64,000 nt of DNA from Paenibacillus lupini (GTDB lineage: Bacteria > Bacillota > Bacilli > Paenibacillales > Paenibacillaceae), in contig NZ_JAASRW010000002.1 of the NCBI RefSeq assembly GCF_011761355.1, positions 682,001 to 746,000 of the forward strand, written 5' to 3'. A model generated the notes under the pieces. The model was not told where the DNA came from. It saw only the letters and a program-made list of their open reading frames with translations, and searched no databases. Shown here piece after piece: positions 35,405-44,878 of this stretch (the stretch's first letter is position 1; each line of letters starts with the position of its first letter). A program made the translations under genes and the position numbers.

Positions 35405-36163
35405 ATGCTGGTTGCGGAACGGTATGAAGCGATAGTTCGATTGGTTAATGAGCGGGGCAGTATTCGGGTATCGGAGCTGAGTGAGCTCTGTCAGGTGACG
35501 GAGGAGACCATTCGCCGGGATCTTGACCGTTTAGAGCAAGCTGGACGTCTGCGCCGTTCTCATGGCGGAGCAGTAAGCATAAAAGATACACAACCGGAGA
35601 CTCCGGTTGCAGAACGGGAAATTATGCATGCGGATGAGAAAAGACGTATTGCTGAGGAAGCGGTCAAGCTGATTAAGCCTAATGACCGGATTTTGCTGGA
35701 TGCCAGCTCAACAGCTTGGTATATGGCATCGATTCTGCCAGATATACCGCTCACCGTATTGACCAATTCGATAAAAGTTGCCATTGCGCTAAGCAGTAAA
35801 GAGAAGATCGAAGTGATCTCGACCGGCGGCATTCTTGCTTCGCGATCTTTATCTTATGTTGGACCGCTTGCTGAACGGTCACTTGAATCCTATCATGTGA
35901 ACAAGCTGTTTTTATCCTGCAAGGGTGTGCATTTGGAGCGCGGCATTAGTGAATCTAATGAGCTTCAAGCACGCATTAAACACAAGATGCTCGGCATTGC
36001 GGAACAAGTTATTCTGCTGGCGGATTCCAGCAAGTTTGGCGTTCAAGCTTTTACACATGTAGGTGACTTGGCAGAGGTTAATGCCATCATCACAGATCGC
36101 CGTCTTCCACAGGATGCGATTACCCAATTATCTGAGCGTTCCATAACGGTTACGTTAGTTTAA
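35405..36163 (+). CDS. DeoR/GlpR family transcriptional repressor
   Basis: Regulator of 252 residues. The N-terminal helix-turn-helix (1-57) has the DeoR signature SELCQVTEETIRRDLDRLEQAG; a DeoR-C sugar-phosphate-sensing domain (about 75-235) contains LDASSTAWYMA and ILLADSSKFG. The lutABC genes begin 28 bases after the stop, so it probably controls lactate use here; in B. subtilis the regulator LutR is of the GntR family, so this is a different arrangement. Likely autoregulated through the upstream repeats. Confidence 0.92.
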   Translation: MLVAERYEAIVRLVNERGSIRVSELSELCQVTEETIRRDLDRLEQAGRLRRSHGGAVSIKDTQPETPVAEREIMHADEKRRIAEEAVKLIKPNDRILLDASSTAWYMASILPDIPLTVLTNSIKVAIALSSKEKIEVISTGGILASRSLSYVGPLAERSLESYHVNKLFLSCKGVHLERGISESNELQARIKHKMLGIAEQVILLADSSKFGVQAFTHVGDLAEVNAIITDRRLPQDAITQLSERSITVTLV

Positions 36164-36191
36164 CGAATTGATACGTTTGTGAGGTGGCGAG

Positions 36192-36920
36192 GTGAAGGTT
36201 TCATTATTTATCACCTGTCTTAGCGATACATTATATCCCCGCGTAGGGGAAGCCATGGTTAAATTGCTGGCTCGATACGGAATACAGCTGCATTTTCCAA
36301 CTGTTCAAACTTGCTGCGGTCAACCGGCCTTTAATAGCGGTTATTGGAAGGAAGCACGGGAGACCGCCAAGACGATTCTCGACGCTTTTGAAGATAGTGA
36401 CTTTGTTATTTCTCCTTCTGGGTCTTGTACAGGCATGATTCATCATTATCCGAAGCTGTTCGAAGCGGACTCGCATATGCATGCACGAGCGGTCAAGCTG
36501 CAGAGCAAATCATATGAATTTACACAGTTTCTCGTTCAGGTGCTTGGTGTTAAAGATCTAGGCGCCGTATTTCCACATAAAGTCACCTATCATCCTTCCT
36601 GTCACGGCAGCAGGCTGCTTGGTGTGAAAGAAGAGCCTTTGGAGCTTATGCGTAATGTTGTGGGGCTTGAACTCGTTCCACTCCCATTCGCGGAGGATTG
36701 CTGCGGCTTTGGTGGGACCTTTGCTGTTAAGATGGCGGATATTTCAGGTGCGATGGTAACGGAGAAGGTTGATCATGTACTGGAGACGGAAGCTGAAGTA
36801 TTAGTTGGGCTCGATCTGGCCTGTCTGATGAACATTGCAGGTAACCTCAGGTACCGTAATCAGCCTGTGAAGGTGATGCATTTGGCGGAGCTGTTGTATG
36901 AAGGGGTGAATCAGGCATGA
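36192..36920 (+). CDS. lutA: Lactate utilization protein LutA
   Basis: Subunit of the cytoplasmic iron-sulfur L-lactate oxidation complex. Two CCG domains are visible: TCCGQPAFNSG and DCCGFGGTF, the cysteine-rich motifs that hold a 4Fe-4S or heterodisulfide-type cofactor. 242 residues, normal for LutA. GTG start after GAGGTGG. Overlaps lutB by four bases (ATGA). Confidence 0.94.
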   Translation: MKVSLFITCLSDTLYPRVGEAMVKLLARYGIQLHFPTVQTCCGQPAFNSGYWKEARETAKTILDAFEDSDFVISPSGSCTGMIHHYPKLFEADSHMHARAVKLQSKSYEFTQFLVQVLGVKDLGAVFPHKVTYHPSCHGSRLLGVKEEPLELMRNVVGLELVPLPFAEDCCGFGGTFAVKMADISGAMVTEKVDHVLETEAEVLVGLDLACLMNIAGNLRYRNQPVKVMHLAELLYEGVNQA

Positions 36921-38431
36921 GTACGGCTGGAGCAGCATCCACAGTGAAAGAACGCGCCGATCTGGCGCTGAACGATGAGTTCTTACGCAAAGCCGTTAAG
37001 TTTACAACGGAGCGGCTTCGTAATGGTAAGAAACAAGCATCTGATGAACATGGCAATTGGGATGACTGGCGGGAGCGCGGCCGGCAAATCCGGCTGCACA
37101 CGATTGCGCATCTCGATTATTATTTGAATCTATTTGCGGATCAGGCACGGGCGAATGGCGTGCATGTACATTTTGCCGAGACATCGGCAGAAGCAGTGAA
37201 GCTGTCGCTTGAGATTGCGCAGCGTAAGCAAGCGAAGTCGGTTGTGAAGTCGAAATCAATGGTAACCGAAGAGCTGCATCTCAATCATGAGCTTGAGTCC
37301 ATTGGTGTTGAGGCGATTGAGACTGATCTTGGTGAATATATTATCCAGCTTGCCGGGGAAACGCCGTCTCATATTATTATTCCAGCGATTCATAAGAATC
37401 GGTATCAGGTAGCTGATCTGTTGTCTAAAGAGGCGGGCGAGACACTCGCACCAGACACTTCCATTCTTGCTGGCTTTGTTCGGAAGAAGCTTCGCGAGAA
37501 GTTTCTTGAAGCTGATATCGGTATGACGGGCTGTAATTTCGCTATTGCTGAGACGGGCTCTATGGTTCTGTTTGAGAACGAAGGCAACGCACGGATGGTG
37601 ACGACGGTTCCGAAGACGCAGATTACACTGATGGGGATGGAGCGAATTATTCCGTCCTGGTCTGATCTGGAAGTGATGGCTACGCTGCTGCCACGTTCTG
37701 CGACAGGGCAAAAGCTGACAGTCTATATGTCTGGTATTACCGGGCCGCGGCGTGACGTTGATGCGGACGGTCCTGATGAGATGCATATCATTATTGTTGA
37801 TAATGGACGTTCTTTGCAGCTTGGGGACCCTGAGTTCCAGGAATTATTGAATTGTATTCGATGCGGTGCTTGTCTGAATGCATGTCCGGTTTATCGTCAT
37901 ATTGGCGGGCATGCTTATGGTGGTACTTATAGTGGTCCCATTGGTGCGGTGCTGACACCTGCGCTTAACAAAAATGTGGGCGAATGGGATGATATTGCGA
38001 ATGCATCCAGTCTATGTGGAGCTTGTTATGAAGCCTGTCCGGTTAAAATACCGCTGCATGAAATGCTGATCTATTTGCGCCGGAGAAAGCTGGAGCAAGG
38101 CCATGGCAATGCGGCGGAGTCGCTTGGCATGAAAGGCTTTGCTGCCGTTATGGGCAGTGCAAGGCGTTATTCAACCCTGGTGAAGCTTGGTAAGCTGGGG
38201 CAAAAGCTTGTCGTTAGGGATGGCGGGATTCGTCTCAAGCTTGGACCGCTGAAAGGCTGGAATACGTACCGTGTTACACCAAGCCTGCCGAAGAAATCCT
38301 TCCGTGACCAATGGGGGACGCTTGAGCAGGAACTGCGCCATGGGCTGCAGGAGTTAGATCCTGCTGTAAAAAGCCGGATGGAAGCGATTATGCGGGATAG
38401 AGACAGCGGGGGAGGCAACGGACATGGCTAA
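36917..38431 (+). CDS. lutB: Lactate utilization iron-sulfur protein LutB
   Basis: Second subunit of the Lut complex, 504 residues. An N-terminal LUD-type domain is followed (about 310-380) by two ferredoxin-like 4Fe-4S clusters: CIRCGACLNACP and CGACYEACP. A LutB C-terminal domain follows. Overlaps lutA by four bases and lutC by eight, so the three are translationally coupled. Confidence 0.95.
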   Translation: MSTAGAASTVKERADLALNDEFLRKAVKFTTERLRNGKKQASDEHGNWDDWRERGRQIRLHTIAHLDYYLNLFADQARANGVHVHFAETSAEAVKLSLEIAQRKQAKSVVKSKSMVTEELHLNHELESIGVEAIETDLGEYIIQLAGETPSHIIIPAIHKNRYQVADLLSKEAGETLAPDTSILAGFVRKKLREKFLEADIGMTGCNFAIAETGSMVLFENEGNARMVTTVPKTQITLMGMERIIPSWSDLEVMATLLPRSATGQKLTVYMSGITGPRRDVDADGPDEMHIIIVDNGRSLQLGDPEFQELLNCIRCGACLNACPVYRHIGGHAYGGTYSGPIGAVLTPALNKNVGEWDDIANASSLCGACYEACPVKIPLHEMLIYLRRRKLEQGHGNAAESLGMKGFAAVMGSARRYSTLVKLGKLGQKLVVRDGGIRLKLGPLKGWNTYRVTPSLPKKSFRDQWGTLEQELRHGLQELDPAVKSRMEAIMRDRDSGGGNGHG

Positions 38432-39164
38432 TCAGGCAGAATCACATGATGAATGGCTGAAGCAGCTGGCGGAGGATTCCAAGCGAAAGCAGGAATCATT
38501 CATGAACGGGATTGCCCAGAAGCTGAAACGTCCACGAGTGATGGAAGCGCCGAAGCATCCTTTCCGGGGAGCCCCGGACTTCTGGCAAAGCTTCGAGTGG
38601 CCGCTGGAAGAACGAATGGACCGGTTCGAGGAGAACTTTAAGAGCGCTGGCGGACATGTGGCCAGACTATCGGATATGGATGCAGCAAAGCAGTTTATTG
38701 CGGAGAAAGCTGTATCATTAAGCGCACGGTATGTTATTCGGCAAAACCAGCCGGAGCTTAATGAATTGGGGCTTGAGGAAGCGCTGCAGGGCACTGGAGC
38801 TTCGGTTCGTGTATGGAACAGTGATGCGGATGAGAACTGGAAAGCACGTGCAGCGGAAGCAGATTTCGGGGTTGTGGTGGCCGATTATGCGGCAGCCTAT
38901 ACGGGATCTGTGACAGTATTATCCTCGAAAGATAAAGGCCGTTCGGTCAGTCTTTTGCCAACCGTTATGTTTGTGCTCATTCCGCTGGAGAGGCTGAAGA
39001 CAAGGCTTGGCGAAATTTTGATTCATTTCGATGAAGCGGGCCGCGAGCAGCTGCCAGCGGGTATCCACTTTATTTCTGGCCCAAGCCGCTCAGCTGATAT
39101 CGAGAATGATCTTACGATTGGTGTTCATGGCCCCGGTGTGGTCTATGCTTTGCTGATTGGATAG
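38424..39164 (+). CDS. lutC: Lactate utilization protein LutC
   Basis: Third Lut subunit, LUD domain (about 100-245), 246 residues, with the FGVVVADYAAAYTGSVTV and ISGPSRSADIE segments typical of LutC. The stop codon TAG lies inside the first unit of an 8-bp tandem repeat. GGAGG precedes the ATG inside lutB. Confidence 0.94.
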   Translation: MANQAESHDEWLKQLAEDSKRKQESFMNGIAQKLKRPRVMEAPKHPFRGAPDFWQSFEWPLEERMDRFEENFKSAGGHVARLSDMDAAKQFIAEKAVSLSARYVIRQNQPELNELGLEEALQGTGASVRVWNSDADENWKARAAEADFGVVVADYAAAYTGSVTVLSSKDKGRSVSLLPTVMFVLIPLERLKTRLGEILIHFDEAGREQLPAGIHFISGPSRSADIENDLTIGVHGPGVVYALLIG

Positions 39165-39188
39165 TTGGATAGTTGGATAGTTGGATAG
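39157..39188 (+). repeat. Four tandem copies of TTGGATAG at the lutC stop
   Basis: Perfect 8-bp units at 39157-39164, 39165-39172, 39173-39180 and 39181-39188. The first copy encodes the last residues and the stop of lutC. Confidence 0.97.
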
Positions 39189-39201
39189 TTACGCGAGTGA
39201 A

Positions 39202-39257
39202 GCTCGCATGTTTGGATTGGCGTTTGCAGCGCCGGACTGAACATGCGGGCTTTTTTA
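39202..39257 (+). terminator. Terminator of the lutABC operon
   Basis: GCTCGCATGTT pairs with AACATGCGGGC, with an inner GGCG/CGCC stem, followed by six T. Confidence 0.85.
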
Positions 39258-39372
39258 TTTGCAGTTGGGTGTTAGGAAGAGAATTAGCAGGAGTATGACA
39301 GGAAGTCTCGAATTCTTTTAGAAAATAATTCCATCTACAAGGAGAGCTGCATGTGTCAAAAAACCAGATTTA

Positions 39373-39936
39373 GTGCTTGATGTGGCAGGGGTTATCGCTG
39401 CTAATTTTTCTCCGCAGTTTTGGCAGGAGCTTACGTCACGGTATGAAATTCCATACGATAGTCTTGTACATTTTAAACATGAAATCCGTGTAAAATTGTG
39501 GACAGGTGTTATTTCTGAAGATGAGTTTTGGAATGAGCTTACTTCAAGCTTTCCTACAATCGACAAAGACGATGCACGGCAGTTACTGCTATCAGAAATT
39601 ACTCCCTTGCCAGCAGCTAATGAGATCCCGCGCTGGAGCAAGTATGCAAACATTCATCTGCTCAGCAATCATAGAGTGGAGTGGATAGAGCATATTGTAA
39701 CGCCTCTAAAGCCTTATCTGCGAAGTGTGACGATTTCCAGTGCTGTCGGCTGCTGCAAGCCGGACGCTGCGATCTATACCCTGGTGGAACAGCATTGTGA
39801 GCAGCAAGGATTCATTCTGTTTGTGGATGACCAGACCAAAAACTTCTACGATCCTGTCTTGCGCGGGTGGACAACCCTGCTTGCGGATGAACAAGGCGAC
39901 TGGGTCAAGCAGGTTAATAGGTATCTTAGGGCATAA
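39373..39936 (+). CDS. HAD family hydrolase with uncertain 5' end
   Basis: HAD-type phosphatase-like protein (187 residues from the GTG at 39373). The nucleophile motif reads LDVAGVI (D-V-A, where most phosphatases have a second Asp at this place), then HLLSNH, a CCKPD lysine motif and LFVDDQ. The frame opens too late: a good ribosome site (AAGGAGAG) and ATG at 39351 lie in another frame and stop at 39378. Removing one A from the AAAAAA run at 39358-39363 would join that ATG to this frame, giving MCQKPDLVLDVAGV. Either a sequencing error, a slippage site or a mutated start. Function of the body is probable, the start is not. Confidence 0.75.
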   Translation: MLDVAGVIAANFSPQFWQELTSRYEIPYDSLVHFKHEIRVKLWTGVISEDEFWNELTSSFPTIDKDDARQLLLSEITPLPAANEIPRWSKYANIHLLSNHRVEWIEHIVTPLKPYLRSVTISSAVGCCKPDAAIYTLVEQHCEQQGFILFVDDQTKNFYDPVLRGWTTLLADEQGDWVKQVNRYLRA

Positions 39937-39945
39937 CGACAACGT

Positions 39946-39983
39946 AAAAAAGCAGCAGACTCAGTTGAGTCTGCTGCTTTTTC
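39946..39983. terminator. Bidirectional terminator between the HAD and J-like genes
   Basis: AGCAGCAGACTCA / TGAGTCTGCTGCT hairpin flanked by A and T runs. Confidence 0.9.
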
Positions 39984-39991
39984 GATTCCCA

Positions 39992-40897
39992 TTATTTTGT
40001 TTCAAGGAATTTTTCGATAAACTGAACGGCTTTATCCGTGTTCTTCGAACCTTCGCGTACACTTGCAATAAAGTTATCCTTGCCTTGAATTGGAATGTTA
40101 CTGAGAATCGAGCTGCCGGAAATCTTGACGCCGTAAGTGTGCTCATCAGGAACATCTTCCGTCTTCTGTTTGTAGCTGTCTTCCGGCTTAAGCAGATTAG
40201 AGAAGTCTGCTATGGAGTCCAGATTCATAAAGGCACCTTGCGGTCCAACCCAGTTAAAGGCAGCGGTATCTGTAATATAGATATCAGGGCGTTCCGTTGC
40301 TAGAACAACCATCGCTTTTTGCTGGGAGGCAATGTCCATTTGATCCTTGGCATCAAGCGGAACATACGTAAAGTTAACTTTAAAGCGCTTAAATTCCGGG
40401 AATTGCGCAAGAAGTGCGGTCTCGATATCGGCCTCTGTCGTTTGTTTGCCCGTGCTGTCGCTCATATAGTACTCGCCGAGATACATAATAGACAGATCTA
40501 CCGGAGGAAGCTTGGCAAGGCGCTCCTGCTCAGCCCTATGGTCCATATAGCTGTTAATGCCTACGATAACAAGAATAAGAGCGATGATGCCGCCAAGTAC
40601 ATGGAACTTGTAATAACGCCAGAAGTGGTCTACTTTTTCAGCAGAGCCGGCCATCTTTTTGTACTTGCCATATTCCTGCTGGTTGAATTCTTCGCTTGCT
40701 TTACGGTTCTCCTCATTCAAGATATACCGGTAAGCACGTGTTACTTCCTCGAAATCAGCTTGGTCCGTACCGCTCGGATTTTCTCTTTGTCTAGAGCGAG
40801 ATTGACGCATTAAGGTGGTGTACCGCTTATCGACCTCTTCTTTCGAAGCATTGTCAGGGAGACCCATCTTTTCGTAGGCTCGTTTCAATTCGTCCAT
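39992..40897 (-). CDS. Membrane protein with a J-like N-terminal domain lacking HPD
   Basis: Protein of 301 residues. Residues 1-65 have the helical pattern of a J domain (ELKRAYEKMGLPDNASKEEV, then FEEVTRAYRYIL), but the loop that should carry the HPD tripeptide reads RQSRSRQREN, so it should not stimulate a DnaK ATPase in the usual way. One membrane segment follows (about 98-117: VLGGIIALILVIVGI), then an extracytoplasmic domain of about 180 residues. The ATG is preceded by GAGGTGAGAG. It is a single gene, converging on the HAD gene. Function unknown. Confidence 0.8.
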   Translation of the reverse strand: MDELKRAYEKMGLPDNASKEEVDKRYTTLMRQSRSRQRENPSGTDQADFEEVTRAYRYILNEENRKASEEFNQQEYGKYKKMAGSAEKVDHFWRYYKFHVLGGIIALILVIVGINSYMDHRAEQERLAKLPPVDLSIMYLGEYYMSDSTGKQTTEADIETALLAQFPEFKRFKVNFTYVPLDAKDQMDIASQQKAMVVLATERPDIYITDTAAFNWVGPQGAFMNLDSIADFSNLLKPEDSYKQKTEDVPDEHTYGVKISGSSILSNIPIQGKDNFIASVREGSKNTDKAVQFIEKFLETK

Positions 40898-41113
40898 GGA
40901 GTTACTCTCACCTCAGTTAGTAGTAGAAAAACTCAAAAAAATAAAAGCTACTCTCTAGTATACGGATTTGTTTAGAAGATTTCCATTCCTCCATCTGGGA
41001 GTCAATCGGGCTACAAATTATGATGACCTATGGTATGATAGGAAAAAGTGCGAATGGGCTTGAACGAAACCGTCAATACATAGATTAAGAGCAATGTAAT
41101 CGGGGGAAATTTT

Positions 41114-42346
41114 ATGTTAAGAGGCAAAACAATTTTACTAGGTATTACCGGTGGAATCGCAGCTTATAAAGGAGCGGCGCTTTGCAGCAAGCTTGTGCAG
41201 GCAGGGGCTGAGGTCCACGTCATTATGACGGAATCGGCAACCAAATTTATTACACCGCTGACGCTGCAGACGTTATCCCGTCATCCGGTGCATATCGATA
41301 CGTTTGATGAGAATGACCCTTCAGTCGTTTCTCACATTGATCTGGCGGATCGCGCCGACCTGATCGTTGTTGCACCTGCAACGGCTAATATGATAGGGAA
41401 AATGGCTAACGGACTAGCGGATGATATGCTCAGTACAACGCTTCTCGCTGCAACCAGCCCGATCCTAGTTGCACCGGCGATGAATGTGCATATGTACGAG
41501 CACCCTGCGGTTGTTCGTAATTTGGAGCTGCTTGCTTTGCGTGGTGTGATGTTTGTTGAGCCGGGTACTGGTCAGCTCGCCTGCGGCTATGTGGCCAAAG
41601 GACGTCTTGCGGAGCCGGAGGATATTGTGATCGCCGTTCATTCCTTGCTGAGAGCGAAGGAGAACGGGCAGCTTGCCGGCAAGCGTGTGCTTGTGACGGC
41701 AGGTGGTACGGTGGAACGGCTTGATCCGGTCCGGTACTTAACGAATGATTCGTCTGGGAAAATGGGCTTTGCGATCGCAGAAGCGGCCAATGTCATGGGA
41801 GCAGAGGTTACGGTGATTGCGGGCAGAACGTCCGTAGATGCTCCGGCAGGCGTTACGGTTGTCCGGGTGGAATCGGCGCAGCAGATGCTTGATGCTGTGC
41901 TTGAACGCTTCGATCAATCTGATATTGTCGTCAAATCGGCAGCGGTTGCGGACTATCGGCCAGTGACAACACATGGTCAGAAAATTAAGAAATCCGGCGA
42001 AACACTAACCCTAGAGCTGGAGAAAACAACAGACATCCTGCAAACCCTAGGCGGGCGGAAGAAGCATCAGTTTCTTATCGGATTTGCTGCGGAAACCGAG
42101 CAGTTGGAGAAATATGCGATGGATAAGCTGACTCGCAAAAACTGCGATCTGATTGTAGGCAATGATGTCAGTCAGGACGGAGCAGGCTTTAACGGCGATA
42201 CGAATATCGTGCAGCTGTTCGGTCCAAGCGGCTTGATCGAAGCAATGCCGATGTTATCCAAGCGTGAGACGGCGCAGCGGATTCTGGTGATTGCAGCGCA
42301 GCGGATAGCGGAGGGAACGGCCAATAACGGAGGTCGGGGCGAATGA
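41114..42346 (+). CDS. coaBC: Bifunctional phosphopantothenoylcysteine decarboxylase / synthetase
   Basis: Two steps of coenzyme A synthesis: CoaB joins cysteine to 4'-phosphopantothenate, CoaC decarboxylates the product. The flavin-dependent CoaC domain (1-185) has PAMNVHMYEHPAV and a conserved cysteine in LACGYVAKGRLAE. The CoaB domain (190-400) has TAGGTVERLDPVR and LIVGNDVSQDGAGF. 410 residues. First gene of a long operon; overlaps priA by four bases. Confidence 0.97.
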   Translation: MLRGKTILLGITGGIAAYKGAALCSKLVQAGAEVHVIMTESATKFITPLTLQTLSRHPVHIDTFDENDPSVVSHIDLADRADLIVVAPATANMIGKMANGLADDMLSTTLLAATSPILVAPAMNVHMYEHPAVVRNLELLALRGVMFVEPGTGQLACGYVAKGRLAEPEDIVIAVHSLLRAKENGQLAGKRVLVTAGGTVERLDPVRYLTNDSSGKMGFAIAEAANVMGAEVTVIAGRTSVDAPAGVTVVRVESAQQMLDAVLERFDQSDIVVKSAAVADYRPVTTHGQKIKKSGETLTLELEKTTDILQTLGGRKKHQFLIGFAAETEQLEKYAMDKLTRKNCDLIVGNDVSQDGAGFNGDTNIVQLFGPSGLIEAMPMLSKRETAQRILVIAAQRIAEGTANNGGRGE

Positions 42347-44844
42347 TTGCCAAAGTCATTGTCGACGTGCCGAGCCGCCAGACGGATCGGCCGTTTGATT
42401 ATGAAGTACCCAAAGACTTGGAAAGCTGGGTTGAGGTTGGCAGCCGGGTAGGCGTACCTTTTGGTGGAAGAGTGCTGCAGGGATTTGTCATCGAGCTCGC
42501 AGAAACGGCGGATATTGATCCTAAGCGGCTGAAGTCGATATCAGAGCTGCTAGATCCGATGCCTCCTTTGCTGCCTGATCTAATTGAGCTTGCCAAATGG
42601 ATGAGTGATAAATATTGCTGCTCCTGGACGACTGCACTTCAGGCAATGATACCAGCGGCTCTGAAGGGGAAAGCTGAACGCTACATCAGCTTGAACGATG
42701 ATCCTGAATTCTCGGCAGAGGAGTATGGACTGACGGCACTGCTGCCGGAGGATATGATGGATTGGATTGGTAAGCAGAAGCAGGTGAAGCTCGAGACATT
42801 GCAGCAGCGTTTTCCGGACTATGCACCAGCCATCAAGGAAGCGCTCCGTGAAGGTCTGCTCTTAGAGCAGACATCTATACGAGATAGACTTGCCATTCGC
42901 AAGGTGCTGACGGTGTTCCCGCCAGAAGACGAAGCTGCGGCACGTGAAGCCCTGCAGTCTTTCCCGGCACGGGCAGGTAAACAGCGTGAGCTGCTTGCCT
43001 TCATGCTGGAGCGGGGAGAGGCGATGCCACTTCAGGCTATGCTCGCAGAAGCCGGTGGTTCGCCTGCCAGCGTGCGTGCGCTCGTAGATAAAGGACTGCT
43101 CGGTATGCATGAAGTCGAGCAGGAGCGTGATCCTTACGCAGGCCGAAACTTCCAGCGGACTGAACCGCTGCCGCTGATGCCAGGCCAGCAGACCGTGTAT
43201 GAACGGATTGCCGCCACGGTGAGCCGCGGCGAATCACAGGCTTTGCTCCTGCACGGGGTAACGGGCAGCGGCAAAACTGAGGTCTATATGCAGTCGATTC
43301 AGCATTGCTTAGAATTAGGCAAGCAAGCGATCGTGCTTGTCCCGGAAATTTCGCTGACGCCGCAGATGGTCGAGCGCTTCAAGGGCCGCTTCGGCGACGC
43401 TGTAGCCGTGCTGCACAGCCGGCTGTCGAATGGCGAGCGTTATGATGAATGGCGCAAGATCCGCAGCCGCCGCGTGGAGGTTGCGATTGGCGCACGCTCG
43501 GCCATATTCGCGCCATTCGAGCGAATCGGGCTCATCATTATCGATGAGGAGCATGAATCCTCCTACAAGCAGGAAGAGAGCCCGAAATACCATGCGCGTG
43601 ATGTGGCTGTACGGCGCGCAAGGCAGCATGGCGCAGCCGTGGTGCTAGGTTCTGCGACTCCGTCACTGGAGTCGTTCGCAGCAGCCAGCCGTCAGCCGGC
43701 GCCAGGGAAGGAATCGGCTCTTCTGCCGATGCCCGAGCGGGTCGGCAGCCGTCCGATGCCGCCCGTTCAAGTGATCGACATGCGCTCCGAGCTTCAAGAC
43801 GGCAACCGTTCAATGTTCAGCAGACGGCTTCATGCCGCACTCATTGAGCGGCTGGAGCGCGGGGAACAGTCGGTGCTGCTCCTCAACCGGCGCGGCTACT
43901 CGACGTTTGTAATGTGCCGTTCCTGCGGGTATACGGCAGCTTGTCCGCATTGTGATATTTCGCTGACGTATCATCAGAAATCGCGGGCGCTGCGCTGTCA
44001 TTACTGCGGTCATGCAGAGCTTGCGCCGAAGGAATGTCCTTCCTGCAGCAGCGAGCATATCCGGTACTTCGGTACAGGTACGCAGCGGGTAGAGGAAGAG
44101 CTGGCAAAGCTGTTCCCCGGCATCCGCGTCATACGGATGGATGTGGACACGACAACCGAGAAGCATTCCCATGAGAAGCTGCTTAAGCAATTTGGTGAAC
44201 GGAAAGCTGATGTACTGCTAGGTACGCAGATGGTTGCTAAAGGTTTGGATTTCCCGTTTGTTACACTTGTAGGCGTCATTGCTGCGGATACGTCGCTTAA
44301 TTTGCCGGATTTCCGTTCGGCGGAGCGGACATTCCAGCTTCTCACACAGGTAGCAGGGCGCGCAGGGCGTCATCATTTGCCGGGAGAGGTTGTCATCCAG
44401 ACTTACTCCCCTGAGCATTATGCAATCGTAACCGCTCAGCAGCATGACTATGCTGCATTCGTGCGGGAGGAGCTGAAACATCGCGGTGTTATGGGCTATC
44501 CGCCGTTTTGCAGGCTGGTACTTGTGACGATGTCGCATGAGCAGCTGCCACTTCTGTCATCGGTCAGTGAGCAGTTTGCCGAGCGTCTCCGCGGACTGGC
44601 TGCTGATGAGGGAGTTCTTGGTCCGCTTGAAGGCGGTTTGCCGAGGGCTATGGATATTCTTGGTCCTGTCGCTTCACCAATTTCTAGAATGAAAGATCGC
44701 TACCGTTTTCAATGTGTGATAAAATATCGTGGAAACATCGACGTACCGGCGCTGCTTAGGCAAGCGATGGCCCCATTTATAGAGGGCTCGCCGCTCAAAC
44801 TGGTGCAGTTTAGTATCGACGTCGATCCGCAAGTCATTTTATAA
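42343..44844 (+). CDS. priA: Replication restart helicase PriA
   Basis: 3'-5' helicase that reloads the replisome at collapsed forks. An N-terminal DNA-binding region (1-110) precedes a superfamily 2 core with Walker A GVTGSGKTEVY and Walker B IIDEEHESSYKQ. A zinc-binding insert with four CxxC-type pairs (CRSCG, CPHC, CHYCG, CPSC) follows, then the C-terminal helicase lobe. 833 residues, similar to other Bacillales PriA. Translation couples to coaBC through ATGA. Confidence 0.97.
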   Translation: MIAKVIVDVPSRQTDRPFDYEVPKDLESWVEVGSRVGVPFGGRVLQGFVIELAETADIDPKRLKSISELLDPMPPLLPDLIELAKWMSDKYCCSWTTALQAMIPAALKGKAERYISLNDDPEFSAEEYGLTALLPEDMMDWIGKQKQVKLETLQQRFPDYAPAIKEALREGLLLEQTSIRDRLAIRKVLTVFPPEDEAAAREALQSFPARAGKQRELLAFMLERGEAMPLQAMLAEAGGSPASVRALVDKGLLGMHEVEQERDPYAGRNFQRTEPLPLMPGQQTVYERIAATVSRGESQALLLHGVTGSGKTEVYMQSIQHCLELGKQAIVLVPEISLTPQMVERFKGRFGDAVAVLHSRLSNGERYDEWRKIRSRRVEVAIGARSAIFAPFERIGLIIIDEEHESSYKQEESPKYHARDVAVRRARQHGAAVVLGSATPSLESFAAASRQPAPGKESALLPMPERVGSRPMPPVQVIDMRSELQDGNRSMFSRRLHAALIERLERGEQSVLLLNRRGYSTFVMCRSCGYTAACPHCDISLTYHQKSRALRCHYCGHAELAPKECPSCSSEHIRYFGTGTQRVEEELAKLFPGIRVIRMDVDTTTEKHSHEKLLKQFGERKADVLLGTQMVAKGLDFPFVTLVGVIAADTSLNLPDFRSAERTFQLLTQVAGRAGRHHLPGEVVIQTYSPEHYAIVTAQQHDYAAFVREELKHRGVMGYPPFCRLVLVTMSHEQLPLLSSVSEQFAERLRGLAADEGVLGPLEGGLPRAMDILGPVASPISRMKDRYRFQCVIKYRGNIDVPALLRQAMAPFIEGSPLKLVQFSIDVDPQVIL

Positions 44845-44878
44845 AATAGATAACGATCGTAAAGGAAGGTATTAGGTC

